Program-made: the position numbers and the translations under genes
Shown here: piece by piece, positions 22,200-33,451 of the stretch
Layout of the letters: the number at the start of each line of letters is the position of its first letter
How positions within the stretch are numbered: position 1 is the first letter of the stretch
Assembly (NCBI GenBank): GCA_021495925.1
Contig: JAKEKT010000001.1
Span: 558,001 to 622,000, forward strand
Reading direction: 5' to 3'
DNA: 64,000 bases
Origin: Diplodia intermedia
Taxonomy: Eukaryota; Ascomycota; Dothideomycetes; Botryosphaeriales; Botryosphaeriaceae
The notes under the pieces: generated by a model
What the model was told of the DNA's origin: nothing
Database searches by the model: none
What the model saw: the letters and a program-made list of their open reading frames with translations, nothing else

Positions 22200-23224
22200 C
22201 TAGAACCACGCCAGAGTCCAAAGTGCGGGGAGATTGGGCCACTTTTCTTGCCAACTGCCAAGAATATCGGGCACACGCTCATCAAAACCGATTCTGGCAC
22301 TGCCTTGGCCTTGGTTCCAACCCTGCGGGCCCTTCAATGCTCTTTCTTCTCTGGCGGCATCGTTGAGCCTGGTAGCTAGATCGAGAATGGCCTTGCCACC
22401 AACGAGAGCCTCTTCATGGTTGTCTTTGATATCGACGTTGAAGACGTGGACGGGACGATTGAGTGGACTGCCTCTGTTGAGTAAATCATCGACGACGGCA
22501 TCCCAGCAACGCTCCTCGCAAGTGATGACGACATCCACCACGCCGCCCTCGACTCCAATGGCACCCTTGTCTTCATTGTGATTGACGCGAGGTACACCGA
22601 CGCGCCAGTCTTGCCAGCGTTCGGGATAGCGCTTGGTGTTGCGGTTGCGATCCAACATGTTGAGGATACCGTTGGCGCGGTATAGACGAGCGTCTTTGCC
22701 CTCGAGTTCGCGATACATGGCGTCGTAGGTGGTGTTGTTGAAAGCGTAGACGTTTGGCTGGGATATACTGGGACCAGGGAGACGCACGAGAGAGCCGGTA
22801 CCGAAGGAGATGACGGGGTAATGGGCGGTTGAGAGTTGCAGATGGGCTTCCATGGATCTGTGGAAGACAGGCGGGGTCAGTTTTGAGCACGCAAGACGAG
22901 ACACGGGAAAGCAGAGCACATGCGAACGGATGCACAGATGTGAATTGATGGCGTGGTATATCTACAATGCACGAGGGCTGTTTCGACAGGTATCCATTGT
23001 GACAGCCTCCTCCCAGACAACTGTGGAACATACCTGTTGTTGTTGCTGGCGCACACGGTACAGAATTTGAGCTTGTAGCTGCTGTCAGGATCATTGCTGG
23101 GTGCGGACTGCGTTACCGGCGGAGCACCGTCAACGGCCACGACGGAGGCGTCGAGCGAGTCATCAGGCGGCGGCGGTGGCGGAACAGGCGCAGTCTTACC
23201 GCGCAGCCGTGGATCGGCAGACAT
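22200..23224 (-). CDS. SSU72: RNA polymerase II CTD Ser5-phosphatase SSU72
   Basis: Exons on the minus strand are 23224-23034 and 22857-22200; the 176-nt intron joins in phase to give 282 residues. The active-site CX5RS loop is C-ASNNN-R-S (Cys58 to Ser65) and the intron splits the Arg64 codon. Family-typical segments follow: FGTGSLVRLPGPS, PNVYAFN-TTYD, LNMLDRN, VVITCEERCWDAVV and NRPVHVFNVDIKDNHEEA, ending with WPNLPALWTLAWF. Family knowledge: this nuclear cysteine phosphatase dephosphorylates the pol II C-terminal repeat and works with the cleavage/polyadenylation factor in 3'-end formation and termination. The Pro-rich N-terminal extension (about 50 residues, PPPPPP) precedes the catalytic core. 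It is divergent from the SH3-domain gene at 24460. Confidence 0.95.
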
Positions 23225-24459
23225 GGCGCTGTGGGTGGTGAGGCTATATGACTGCGTCAGCGTGGTGAAGCTTGCGCGGTTGAGAAGCTGGACGGCGTGT
23301 TGAGGCGTTCAGAAAATTTGCGTATACGGTAATGTTGTCTCCTCATGGGGGTAGGACAGCTCCAATAAAGGGTATCATCATGAAAGGGGCGCGTTGGGGC
23401 GGCAGAGGGCGATGCGGGGGTGGCGGGGACACGTACCTGAAAAAGCTGTTGACGCGTAGGAATGGGACGCGCAGACGGTGGTGAAGTTGAGCGGCAGTGG
23501 AAAGGTCACGTGCCGTGGCCCGAGCGCCTCGCTTGAGCCGGGGCGGCAGCAGTTACAGAAGCCTTGAGACTAACGCCAGGCTAAGGCGGGCAGCTGGGCG
23601 GGAGCCGACCAATGACGGAAGGGGGCGTTGCATCATCGCGGGCGCTGGAGGAGGCGGGCGCTGGCTGACAAAGGCGGGTCTGGGCGTCGAGTCCGTGCCG
23701 GGGCGGCGGACGACGAGGACGAGCGGTGGCGGGCACGACGGGGCTGGCAAGATGGTTTTTGTGGTGTGCTGGTTGTCAGGCGGTACGGTGCTGCGAGGCT
23801 CCTGATCAGCGGTGCTCAGCATTCTGAAACGGCCGATCTATTATTAGCCCCCGAACAACACAAGCCCGCCTGCGTCTCGAAGTCTCGGGGCGTCTTGGTC
23901 GCATCGCATGCCCTCAGCGCTTTTCTCAGCACCACCGCTCGAGTCCCGGCCACGTCCAGCCTGCCCCAGCGCCCGCAACCCCCGAGCCTCGCCTCGCCGA
24001 CAAGCCCGCGCGGCTGTCACTGCTAGCGCCCGGCTGGAGCGACCCTTGGCCGCCTCCGCTCAGGCCTGACAGCCCACAAATCCATCACCACCACCGCTCA
24101 ACACCCACCCGAGCCCTGCTGTCTGCCCTCGCAGGCCCCGGCCAACCCCCCGGCGCCGATTCCATTGGCCCCGTCCGCCCGCCTGCGCGACGGCCACGCC
24201 CTCCAGCACCGCCCCGCGCCCCGCGCCCCTCGCGCGCTGTGCCGACCCCAAGCTCGCGCCGCCGACAACACGCGCCAACCCTCGACGCCTCTCCACCGCG
24301 TAGCTCGCCGCCGCGCTGCCGCCCGTTTTCCTCCCAACATCTCGCCGCGCCCGCCTGCCTCGGGGAGACGAGTCGCAGCGCAGCCCGGACACCCGCACCA
24401 CACACGCTGCGCGCACGCGCCATTGCTGCGTCGACCCGGCGCGCATTCCCGGCGCTCTC
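23225..24459. promoter_or_regulatory. Divergent promoter region SSU72 / SH3-adaptor
   Basis: About 1.2 kb between two divergent starts, GC-rich toward the SH3 gene. Long shadow ORFs here reflect GC content. No specific operator was recognised. Confidence 0.5.
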
Positions 24460-25959
24460 ATGGCTGCGGTTGTCTCCCCTCAGACCTCCAAGGACTCGGC
24501 TTCGCAGGACATGGCCCCGCAGTCACCGCCGAATCCGCAATCGGCCAATGCGCTGCCTCCGTTGATAACGTCTCCGCCCTCGCAGCCGCCCAATGCATCC
24601 AGCTCAAGACCCACCTCGTATGCCAAAAACCGCCTCTCCACCATGTCACAAGTGTCCGGTCCTCCTCGATCGCGCCCGCAGTCGACCGCTTACCCAATCT
24701 TCCACTCCAGCCTCAGCTACACGCTCGTCCGCGACTTCGCATACCCGCCCTTCAGCCCCCTGTTCTACGGCCCGCTGCCCGAACAACGCTCGGAGACGTC
24801 AACCCCCGTTAGCGAAGCACAAAGCAGGCGCGTGTCGGATCCATCGCTTTCGTGGGATGGTTCGCGAGGTGGCTGGTCACTGGCGTCATGGGAGCCCCGA
24901 GGCGAACAACTACCCTCGACCAGCTTTGGCGACGGGCCGCCATGGAGCGAGGACGAAGACCTCCACAGCCCAGTGGTTACGAGCGCGCGCCACCGGAAAC
25001 ACAAGTCCAATTTCGTCGGATTCGACAGCGATCGGGGCCGTAGTGTAGAGCGGGGTGTACGGCGGGGCTCTTATCACTCGACAAATGGCGATGGTACCCA
25101 AAACTTTTATGTTAGCGACTTCGACGAGGCGGCGAATGGCCCAGGCGGTGAATATATTACTTATTCGGCTGGCGACGAGGGTAACCCAGGCGGGCTATCG
25201 GTTCCATCCACGCAGGGCCGGCGCCCGAGCTACACGGATGAGGATGGGTTGGTTGACGGATCTGAGGACGACATGTCCGAGACATCGTCCCAAGGGGGGT
25301 TTGCAGACGAGAGCCGGTACTCGCGGGATTACCAGTTTACCATAGCCTCCCCTGACGAAGAGATGCACGGCAAGGCCGTTGCATTGTTTGACTTTGAACG
25401 CGAAAACGACAATGAACTGCCGCTTACAGAAGGACAGATTATCCTGGTCAGTTACCGCCACGGGCAAGGCTGGCTTGTCGCACAAGATCCACGCACCGGG
25501 GAGTCCGGCCTAGTGCCGGAGGAATACGTGCGGCTCCTGCGAGATATCGAGGGCGGCTGGAACGGTTTGATGAACGGGGCACAATTTGCGGAGGATCACA
25601 TGACTGAAATCAACAACGAAGCCGATGCGAATCATGCCGGTCTCACGAGCCCGCAGGGAGAAGCCTTGACGCCGACCCAAAACCACCATCATCGCCGTGA
25701 CGCGAGCGGTCAGAGCGGGACATCGGAATACTACACGCCTGTGGTGAGCACATTTTCCACCAGCTCCAGGGACCTGCAAAAGTATCCTCAACACCTGCTT
25801 GGCAGTCAGGCAAACACCCCGATAGGAGACGGATCGTTTCCACGGAGAGGAAGTAAGGCATCGACGCAACCGAACAGTCCAAAGAAAGAGGACCCAGAAG
25901 AGAAGGAAGGCAACAAGGAAAAGCGCGAGGAGGAAGCCCAGGCTGCTGGAAGCACCTAG
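24460..25959 (+). CDS. SH3-domain adaptor, Nbp2/Skb5-like
   Basis: Single exon, 499 residues. The N-terminal half is Ser/Pro-rich and disordered. One SH3 domain lies at about residues 308-363: ALFDFERENDNELPLTEGQI, then YRHGQGWLVA and GLVPEEYVRLL, with the ALYDF-like, GW and P..Y signature positions present. An ALFDFE.ENDNEL start with HGQGWLVA is typical of yeast Nbp2 and fission yeast Skb5. Family knowledge: these adaptors recruit PP2C phosphatases to MAPK modules (HOG and cell-wall-integrity signalling) or bind PAK kinase. The C-terminus is charged (EEKEGNKEKREEEAQAAG). The start ATG at 24460 is the first in the frame; an internal start is possible because the first 130 residues are low-complexity. 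It is divergent from SSU72. Confidence 0.82.
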   Translation: MAAVVSPQTSKDSASQDMAPQSPPNPQSANALPPLITSPPSQPPNASSSRPTSYAKNRLSTMSQVSGPPRSRPQSTAYPIFHSSLSYTLVRDFAYPPFSPLFYGPLPEQRSETSTPVSEAQSRRVSDPSLSWDGSRGGWSLASWEPRGEQLPSTSFGDGPPWSEDEDLHSPVVTSARHRKHKSNFVGFDSDRGRSVERGVRRGSYHSTNGDGTQNFYVSDFDEAANGPGGEYITYSAGDEGNPGGLSVPSTQGRRPSYTDEDGLVDGSEDDMSETSSQGGFADESRYSRDYQFTIASPDEEMHGKAVALFDFERENDNELPLTEGQIILVSYRHGQGWLVAQDPRTGESGLVPEEYVRLLRDIEGGWNGLMNGAQFAEDHMTEINNEADANHAGLTSPQGEALTPTQNHHHRRDASGQSGTSEYYTPVVSTFSTSSRDLQKYPQHLLGSQANTPIGDGSFPRRGSKASTQPNSPKKEDPEEKEGNKEKREEEAQAAGST

Positions 25960-27737
25960 GTACTAGTCGACGACGGTGATACCCAAAGAAGGCGGCTGAG
26001 GCTGCCAGGCATTTTGGTCTTGTTTCGAGTTGCATTAGCCGGAGTATCTGCTTTCGGAGTGTTGGCCAATCCCGCAGCAATGCTGTCGGTTGGTTGGTTT
26101 ATATCTTGTCTTGCTATGTTGCCTTCATCAACTTGTCTTCAATTAAACCCTCGTTTTGTTTCTCACCTGCCGTTATCAGAGCGTTGTCTCACTGATCGGC
26201 TAGCGTTCCACGTTTTGTCTTCCAGCCAAGCGAGTCTCGTGCACTCCCAAAATATATTCAGGGTGGATCTGGGGTTCATCCGTCAGTGTTTCCGCAGGAC
26301 TTTCCCCAGATTATTTGTAGTATAGTAGTACTGATCGAGAAGCACAGGAGGCTGCTGGTGAGTCCAGCATCAACTCGACAGGACATGTTTTCGAACTCAT
26401 GGGTCTCGTCTACTTGACATGTTGTATGCCGCCATCGACATCGTACGGGAGGCCCTTCATCCGGAGTTACCTCCAGTTACCGACGGATCACATGAGTGTC
26501 GACAAGGTTCCTATCATCCATTTGTGGAGGCAGCCATGTTTTGGTAAGGCTGACATACCCGCGTCAAGGCATGCGATGTTTCTGTTTCGCAGAGTGGATG
26601 GCAAGGCTACCAATCGGGGCAGTACTCACAGGGGGCTCAGTCGGGTGGAGAAGCGCGACGGCAACCGGCTATGAACTCACGCTATGCCTTTCCGCTCCCC
26701 TACGGCGGCGGATGGTTCCGCGGACATCTATCGGGTAGGGATGGGAGAGAAAGGAGTGCATGACTGCCAAGGTTCCTAATCCATGAAGGCACGGCGTTGA
26801 CACCAGATCCGACAGCGCAATCGGATCGGATTAAGCCGGTTGGATGGTTGGGCGGATGATTGGTTGCATAGACCATGGAGGGGTCACTGGAGTGGAGGAC
26901 GTGGGCCTTCCAAAGCGCGTTAGTCGGTCTCGCTTGCCACCCAAGGACGGTACGGGAAAGCCTGGTCACTACTGACTTTCTTAGCCACAATTTAACCTTA
27001 ATCCCAGACAGTTACCGGATATACCGTACCACGTTTCCCCGCATACCCACTGGTACCTGCAAACAATACACACAGCCTTGTTTATGCATGAAAGCCACCT
27101 GGCCGGTTAATTAATTAATAAACAAATAGACAGCGCCTTCTGAGATCCGTCTGCTCACCGGCCATGCGTGGTTGTTCCCTCCCACTTTCGCGGACCTGCC
27201 AATATCGAAGGGATCGTTTCCCGCCCACCGGGTGGGCTGAAAGACGGCGCTCCGAAACGTGGGCGGTTCCTGCTGATGCTGACCGGCCCGAGGCGGCCGT
27301 CGGGTGCGGCGGCTACCACATTGTCTGATGCTAAATTCCTCCAATCGGCCGTTCTTGGGGGCCGGGGATCGCGGCTTGTCAAACATGTTCCACCAAGTGC
27401 ATGAGGTTCCGGGTCTCCAGACGAGGGGTCGACGGACATGCCGTCCACCACGGGCCTTTAGTGGGCTCGTATCGGAGCATGTTTGGGAATGCCCACAAGC
27501 CACCCCGGCTCGAGTTCCAGCCCGCCGTCGTATGTATGCTTCCCGGAGGAAGGTAAATTGAAAGGATACCATTGTGGACGCATTCTGCGCCCAGCGCCAC
27601 CGCTTCGTCTAGATGGCTGGTGTCACATCCTGCATGCACATCCGCACTGCCACGGCCGACCGCCAGCCATTGATAAACCGGCATCGCCTCGCAACGAAAG
27701 TCAATCTGAAATCCAAAAGTTTCAAATCGTTGCATCC
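25960..27737. other. Intergenic, 3' flank of SH3 gene and GH43 promoter
   Basis: No supported gene. Two SYGGRG matches (CCGGGG near 27362 and CCGGAG near 27542) fit the CreA carbon-repression consensus upstream of the arabinanase, but such hexamers are common by chance. Confidence 0.45.
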
Positions 27738-29010
27738 ATGTTCAACCTGAAGATCTTCGTCACCTCCCTCCTCCCCCTCCTCCCTGCCCTGGTGAGCGGA
27801 TATGCCAATCCCGGCGCCTGCTCAGGGACTTGCGTAAACACGCACGATCCCTCGATCATCCGTCGCTCTGACGGCACCTACTTCCGTTTCTCGACGGGTA
27901 AGGCATGCGTTCCTCCATCGTTGTCTTGAGTGCTGACCCGGGCCAGGCGGCAAGGTCGCGGTGCACACGGCGCCGGATATCACGGGACCATGGACGTACC
28001 AGGGAGCTGCTCTCCCGGACGGTTCGAGCATCGACCTTGATGGCAGCGACGACCTCTGGGTAAGTCACTCGCAGTGTGAGAGTCGGCGAGGCAGAGGACT
28101 GACTGGAGGACACAGGCCCCGAGCGTCCACCTGGTCGGAAGCCTGTACTACCTGTACTACTCGGTGAGCACGTTCGGCTCGCAGTCGTCGGCGATTGGAC
28201 TGGCGCGCTCGTCGACGATGGACGTGGGAAGCTGGACGGATGTGGGCAGCACGGGCATCAAGTCGGACTCGACCAAGCCATACAACGCGATTGGTAAGAG
28301 GGTGGGCGCCGCCGCCGCCTCGGGAGTGGTGACTGACGCGGTGCGCAGATCCGGCGCTGATCGAGGCCGACGGCTCGTACCTCCTGACGTTCGGGTCGTT
28401 CTGGAAGGACCTCTACCAGGTGCCGATGAAGGGCACGCCGACGGCAGCAAGCGGCTCGGCGTACCAGGTGGCGTACGACGCGTCCAACACGGCGATTGAG
28501 GGCGCCTTCATCTTCAAGTACGGCAGCTACTACTACCTGTTCTACTCCAAGGGCACATGCTGCGGCTACGACACCAGCCGGCCGGCGACGGGCGACGAGT
28601 ACAAGATCCTGGTGTGCCGGTCGTCCAGCGCCACGGGCGGCTTCGTCGACGCGAGCGGCACGTCGTGCACCAGCGGCGGCGGGACGATGGTCCTGGAGTC
28701 GCACGGCACTGTCTACGGTAAGGCGCAGCCCCGGCCCCGTGTGGGGCTTCAGGGACTTCAGCGACTTCAGGGACGCAGGCACAGGGCTAACGCGCGGCAC
28801 CACCACAGGACCCGGCGGCCAGGGCGTCTACGACGATCCCACCTACGGCCCGATTCTCTACTATCACTACGGTAAGTGGCGGCGCGGTGGTGTGGCGAAT
28901 GCAGCTGACGCGGATGGAATGCAGTCGACACGACGATTGGGTACTCGGACGGCCAGAAGCAGTTTGGATGGAACACGATCGATTTCTCCAGCGGGTGGCC
29001 GGTGGTGTAG
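27738..29010 (+). CDS. GH43 endo-1,5-alpha-L-arabinanase, secreted
   Basis: Six exons: 27738-27897, 27947-28059, 28116-28293, 28349-28717, 28809-28871 and 28925-29010, all phase-consistent, 322 residues. Signal peptide MFNLKIFVTSLLPLLPALVS, then the five-bladed propeller enzyme. The expected catalytic residues are present: Asp37 in THDPSI (general base), Asp151 in DPALIE (pKa modulator) and Glu201 in EGAFIFKYGSYYYLF (general acid). Family knowledge: extracellular hydrolysis of alpha-1,5-arabinan side chains of pectin. The length matches single-domain fungal arabinanases and there is no carbohydrate-binding module. It opens the cell-wall gene block. Expression under pectin/arabinose induction and carbon repression is inferred from the family, not seen. 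Confidence 0.94.
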
Positions 29011-29791
29011 GCGCGGCGGCGCGCACGTTGGACGTTTCCTGTATATACTTGTCGAAATCACATTGTTTCTTTTGCGCGGCCTGAAAAGGAAACATGCAGA
29101 GACTGATCGGGCGCACGCAACACTTGAAACGGACACCCAGGATGCAGGCCCGAATGTGCTTCATGCAACCATCGGAAAAGTACACAGGTCCGAGACAGGG
29201 TTCCACCAACGAAACATTATAGGCAGCTGAAACTATAACAGCGTCAGCCACGGGGCCGGGCCCTGCGTGTGGCGGGTTTCAAGCGCTTACCGACCGCGGC
29301 CCGCAACACCACCACTCCCGTCCTCAACACGACCCGTTCTGGTACAATGCGTCCACCTCGCTGTACGTCGACCCACGCCGCGCCCGCTCCGGGTGCAGGT
29401 GCACCACCGCCGGGCCCTCGCCCACGCTCGCCTTTGCTAGCCTCGCCGCCATGGCAAACAGCGCCCTGGTCTTGCGGGCCGCCGCCCGCCCCGCCTTGCT
29501 GATGGACGGCGCCACCGCATCCTTGAGTATCTCCAGCGAGTTGCGCCTCGGTCGCGGTCGTCTTTCGTTGCGGTGCAGCTTCATCGCGTGTTGCTCGCCC
29601 CGAACCGCAGGCAGCGACCCGACTTTATCTCCGCCGCGACGCGACAAAGAGATGCGCGCGGCAGCTGCATGCGAGCGCTCACATCCGTTTGCGAGCACGC
29701 GACAAAGGCCTTGTGGCCTGCCATCGCATGCGAATGACGCTCGCCCTGCTCCTGCGCCTGATGGCCGCCCATCACCACCATCACCACCACC
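29011..29791. other. Intergenic, chitinase promoter
   Basis: No supported gene. Ends in a CATCACCACC-rich stretch just before the chitinase start. Confidence 0.5.
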
Positions 29792-30836
29792 ATGCGTTCA
29801 TCTGCTCTGCTCGCAGCCGCCCTTTTGGCCACGCTGTCATGCGCCGTGTTCGACCCGAATGGTACAGGCAATCTCTTCGTCTATTACGCACAGTCATCCG
29901 GCCGCTATGCACGCCTGGACGAGCTTTGCATGCAGCCAGCCGTCGACGTGGTGATCCTGGGCTTCATCCGTGATTTCAACGCCACAGCCGGCTATCCCAC
30001 AGTCGACTTTGGCCCCTGGATCTGCCCTGCAAAGCGTCCGGCCAATGCCGCAGTGGCTCCCGGCCTCGCAACCTGCCCAGCCCTGGCCGCGCAGGTGCAG
30101 AAGTGTCAGGACTCCGGCAAGAAGATCTTCATCAGCATTGGCGGAGCCGCCTCCAACACCTCTTTCGACGGCGACGGGGGCGGGCAGGATGCGCGGGATG
30201 CCGCTCGCATGCTGTGGCAGCTGTTTGGAGAGGGCTCGGATGCCCCGGAGCTGCGTCCCCTGGGTAATGTCACTGTCGACGGCTTTGACATCGGTGCGTG
30301 CCCTACCTTCACCCCCTTGCCTCGTGCTCACTGCTGCAGACCACGAAGTCGGCTCGCCTTCCAACTACGACATCTTTGCCAAGGCTCTGCGTTCTCTGCT
30401 TGCTACCGCCTCCAAACCCATGTGGATCTCCGCTGCTCCGCTGTGTGCCTTTACTAACCGCTCCATCGGGCCCAAGACTCTCGCCCTCGTTGACTTCATC
30501 TTCGTGCGCTTCTACAACTCCAAGGACTGCTCCATCGGAACCAAGGGCTTCGCCGCGAGTCTGAACAAGTGGTACACCTCGATGCCTGAGCCCGAAGCCG
30601 CCTTCCCCAAGTTCTGTCTGTCCGGTCTGTCGTTCGATAACAACAACAGTGGCTATGTACGCCCGGAAGACTTTGCCGACGCCATAGAAAAGGCCCGCAA
30701 AGCGAACCTGCAGCGTTTCAACCCAAACAAGTTCGGCGGCGTGGCATTGTGGGATGGCTCGCGCGGCTTGGCCACCACTGCCGAGAACGGACTCGACTTC
30801 CTCGCCTACACGAAGAATGTCTTGGAAGCTGCCTAG
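29792..30836 (+). CDS. GH18 class III chitinase, secreted
   Basis: Exons 29792-30293 and 30340-30836; a 46-nt intron, phase 1, gives 332 residues. Signal peptide MRSSALLAAALLATLSCA. Hevamine-like barrel: VDVVILGFIRDF, KKIFISIGG (second barrel strand) and the catalytic motif DGFDIDHE at residues 163-170, with the proton donor Glu170 intact and the intron falling inside this motif. Cys and N-glycosylation sites occur through the chain. There is no Ser/Thr-rich tail, chitin-binding domain or GPI signal, so it is a small free enzyme. Family knowledge: endo-hydrolysis of beta-1,4-GlcNAc polymers in wall remodelling or nutrition. The stop lies 165 bp before the chitin synthase start, on the same strand. 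Confidence 0.94.
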
Positions 30837-31001
30837 ACGCTGTTTTCCTCCACTCGATTCCAGTGATGTAGCATTCTTAATCTACTCTCTTTGCCTGGCC
30901 TCACAGTCCTTGTCGCCGTCAAGTGCCCTCATCCCGTTACTCCGTCAAACCTCAGATGATTTCGTTGAAGCCGGTGCACGGATTCCATCAATCGCGGGGA
31001 A

Positions 31002-33437
31002 TTGATGAGCGCCTCGTCAGATGGAGTCTCTTCATCCGTTCGTAACTGCCACGAGCCCTTCAATCGCCACAAGAAATGCCGACCAAGCACCCCCGAGCTG
31101 CTCCGTGCAGCTCAACCTACCCCGACCCCGTCTCTTGCGTCCACCCTCTACTTCGACCCTGATGCACATCTCGAGATTCCTGTTGAGCGGGGTCGGCCCA
31201 CACATAGAAGCTACAAACCGCGTTGCCACGAGAATCCTAGGCTGCAACCTGCTTGTAGCGACGCCAGCTCCCAGGAATACTTCGACGCCCGCTTGCAGAT
31301 ACCCGAACGGCCGGACCGTGTCAAGATTGGTCGGAGCCCGTCAAGCACAGAAAACTCGTATGAAACAGGAAGCTCGACTCTGCCAACTTCGACGGCGACA
31401 TCTTTCGTCACATGTACTCAGCATAGCCAGGAGGGCTACTTCACTGGCCCGGAAGACGCGGTCACAGAAACCGAGGAGGAGCCGCCAAAAGCTGTCCGTT
31501 TCGAAGACACGGTTGCCGGCTGTGGCTACCCAGAGATTGAAGATCCGGTGGATCCCGCCCGAGTCCTTGGCCCAAAGGACCTTCGAAACCAACGCATATT
31601 CTTCTTCACTGTGGTTGTATCGTTGAACCTCGGGTGTGCCGCCATTGCTCTTTTTGCCCACGAAGGCATGTTTGTGTTTGTATTCATCCTTTTCATAAAA
31701 AGCAAGGATTTTCTGTCTGTCATCGTCTCCGCCCTCGGGCTCCTCTTCCGCAAGATCTACAGATACTTCAAACCGTTGGCTCCAGTCCCCCAGCAGTGGA
31801 TCCTCACACTCATTCCCGCCTACTCAGAGAGCGAAGAGCAAATTGTCAAGACAATATACTCCCTTCGAGACAATGATATCGAACCGCATCGCCAGGTCAT
31901 GGTCGTATTGCTGGACGGCAGGCACAGGGACGTCAAGAGCCACATGACCAGGGTAATCAGGGAGTTTGAAAGACCCTACATCTCTCTGAAGCATAAGCGT
32001 GGCGTACTGCAAATCAAAGCGGGCTTCATGGAGGACGTGCCCGTCATCGTCATCGAGAAGGTCAAGAACAGCGGCAAGAAGGATTCACTGGTTCTCTGCC
32101 ATGACCTCTTCAACCATCCACGCCATAACCTGCCTCTGTACACCCGGCTGTTGAGGGAAGAACTATGGAGAGACGTGCTTCCCATCTTGACAGAAGGAGC
32201 GGATTTCCAGAATTTCGATATGGTACGTTCAGTCTCGGTGGCGGTGCGAACACGTTGCTCACACTTCATCGCAGGTGTTTTGCACCGATGCCGATAGCAC
32301 AATATACAAAGGCGCCGTGGCCTCCCTGGCCAACGCACTTGCCAGAGACAAGGATGCCATTGCTGCATGCGGTCTGGTCTTGGTTGAACTGGAACCTGGC
32401 TTCGAATGGTCGTTCTGGAATCTCTACCAACAGTTCCAGGTAGGTAGAGCATGACAAGGGCCAAGGTTTCGCTGACCAGCTCGAAGTATACCTTCGGCCA
32501 ATACGTTCGTCGGAGGGCAGAAGGCTTCATCGGAAAGGTGACTTGTTTGCCGGGATGCATCACAATGATAGCGGTGCGCGAGGAGATGGCCGGCGCGATT
32601 CGAAAGTACGCGGAACCGATAACGATTTACCCGGTGATTCACCATCAGGTTCAATATCTCGTGAGTAGCCTTCGGAGCGAGCGCCAGCATAGACACTGAG
32701 ACAGCAACGTCCAGGGCACAGACCGGAGACTCACCTACTCGATGCTGTCGCAAAGCAAGAAACTCCACACTCTTTTCGTACCCGAAGCCGTCAGCGAAAC
32801 AGTCGCCCCTCAGTCACTGCAGCATTATCTGAGCCAGCGCCGCCGCTGGGGATCAAATGCATATTTCAACAATTACTTCTACTGGATGGGCGAGGAAATG
32901 ATCGTCATCACGCGCATTGCGGCGTCGGTAGAGGTCATTCGCCTCAGCTTCGTGTACTACCGTATTCTGAACACGATCTTGTTCGTGAAGGGCCTCACGC
33001 AGGGCTTCAGCTTCATCAAGATCATGCCTTTGCTGATTGTGAGCCAGCTTCCCACCATGTGGTTCATGTTTTGCGTGTTCTGCCTCGAGGACGAACTGAA
33101 GAAGCGAGCGCATAAGCTTCTCATTGGATATTGCATCAACAAGTGCATATCGCCGCTGATATCCCTCACTGTATTTACAAAGGTGGCTAGAAACCTGGGA
33201 AGCCAAGGTACGCAACGACCGGACTACCGTGGCCAAAACATCAAACTGACTTGATTCCTCTTAGTCTGGGGCATGAGCGGTGTGACGGCTAGTTCCGCAC
33301 CGGCCGCTACGTCAGAAGCAGAACAGGCAGCCGACCTCGCCGCTGCTGAAAAGGGAGAAGCGGGCATCCTGACGCCAGGCGAACGGGCGCAGATCATGGA
33401 AGATGAACTGGACGACCCGCACGACGCCATTCTATGA
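31002..33437 (+). CDS. Chitin synthase, small class VI/VII-like (GT2)
   Basis: Exons 31002-32222, 32275-32439, 32487-32660, 32715-33207 and 33265-33437; all junctions in phase, 741 residues. A disordered N-terminus (about 200 residues) precedes two membrane segments (RIFFFTVVVSLNLGCAAIAL; EGMFVFVFILFI). The catalytic core has IPAYSE, VFCTDADSTIY (DxD), CLPGCITM and the hallmark QRRRWGSNAYFNN. Three or more C-terminal membrane segments follow, then an acidic tail. No myosin motor, cytochrome b5 or DEK domain is present, so it is not class V or VII-with-motor. The VELEPGFEWSFWNLYQQFQ and GTDRRLTYSML segments point to the small class VI type. It polymerises UDP-GlcNAc and extrudes the chain across the plasma membrane. 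It sits between the chitinase and a convergent nucleotide-sugar dehydrogenase. Confidence 0.92.
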
Positions 33438-33451
33438 CGTCTGGCGCTCTC

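Noticed and set aside
24060..24812. Long ORFs on both strands upstream of the SH3 gene
   Set aside because: Arg/Ala/Gly-rich shadows of GC-rich promoter and of the real frame from 24460.
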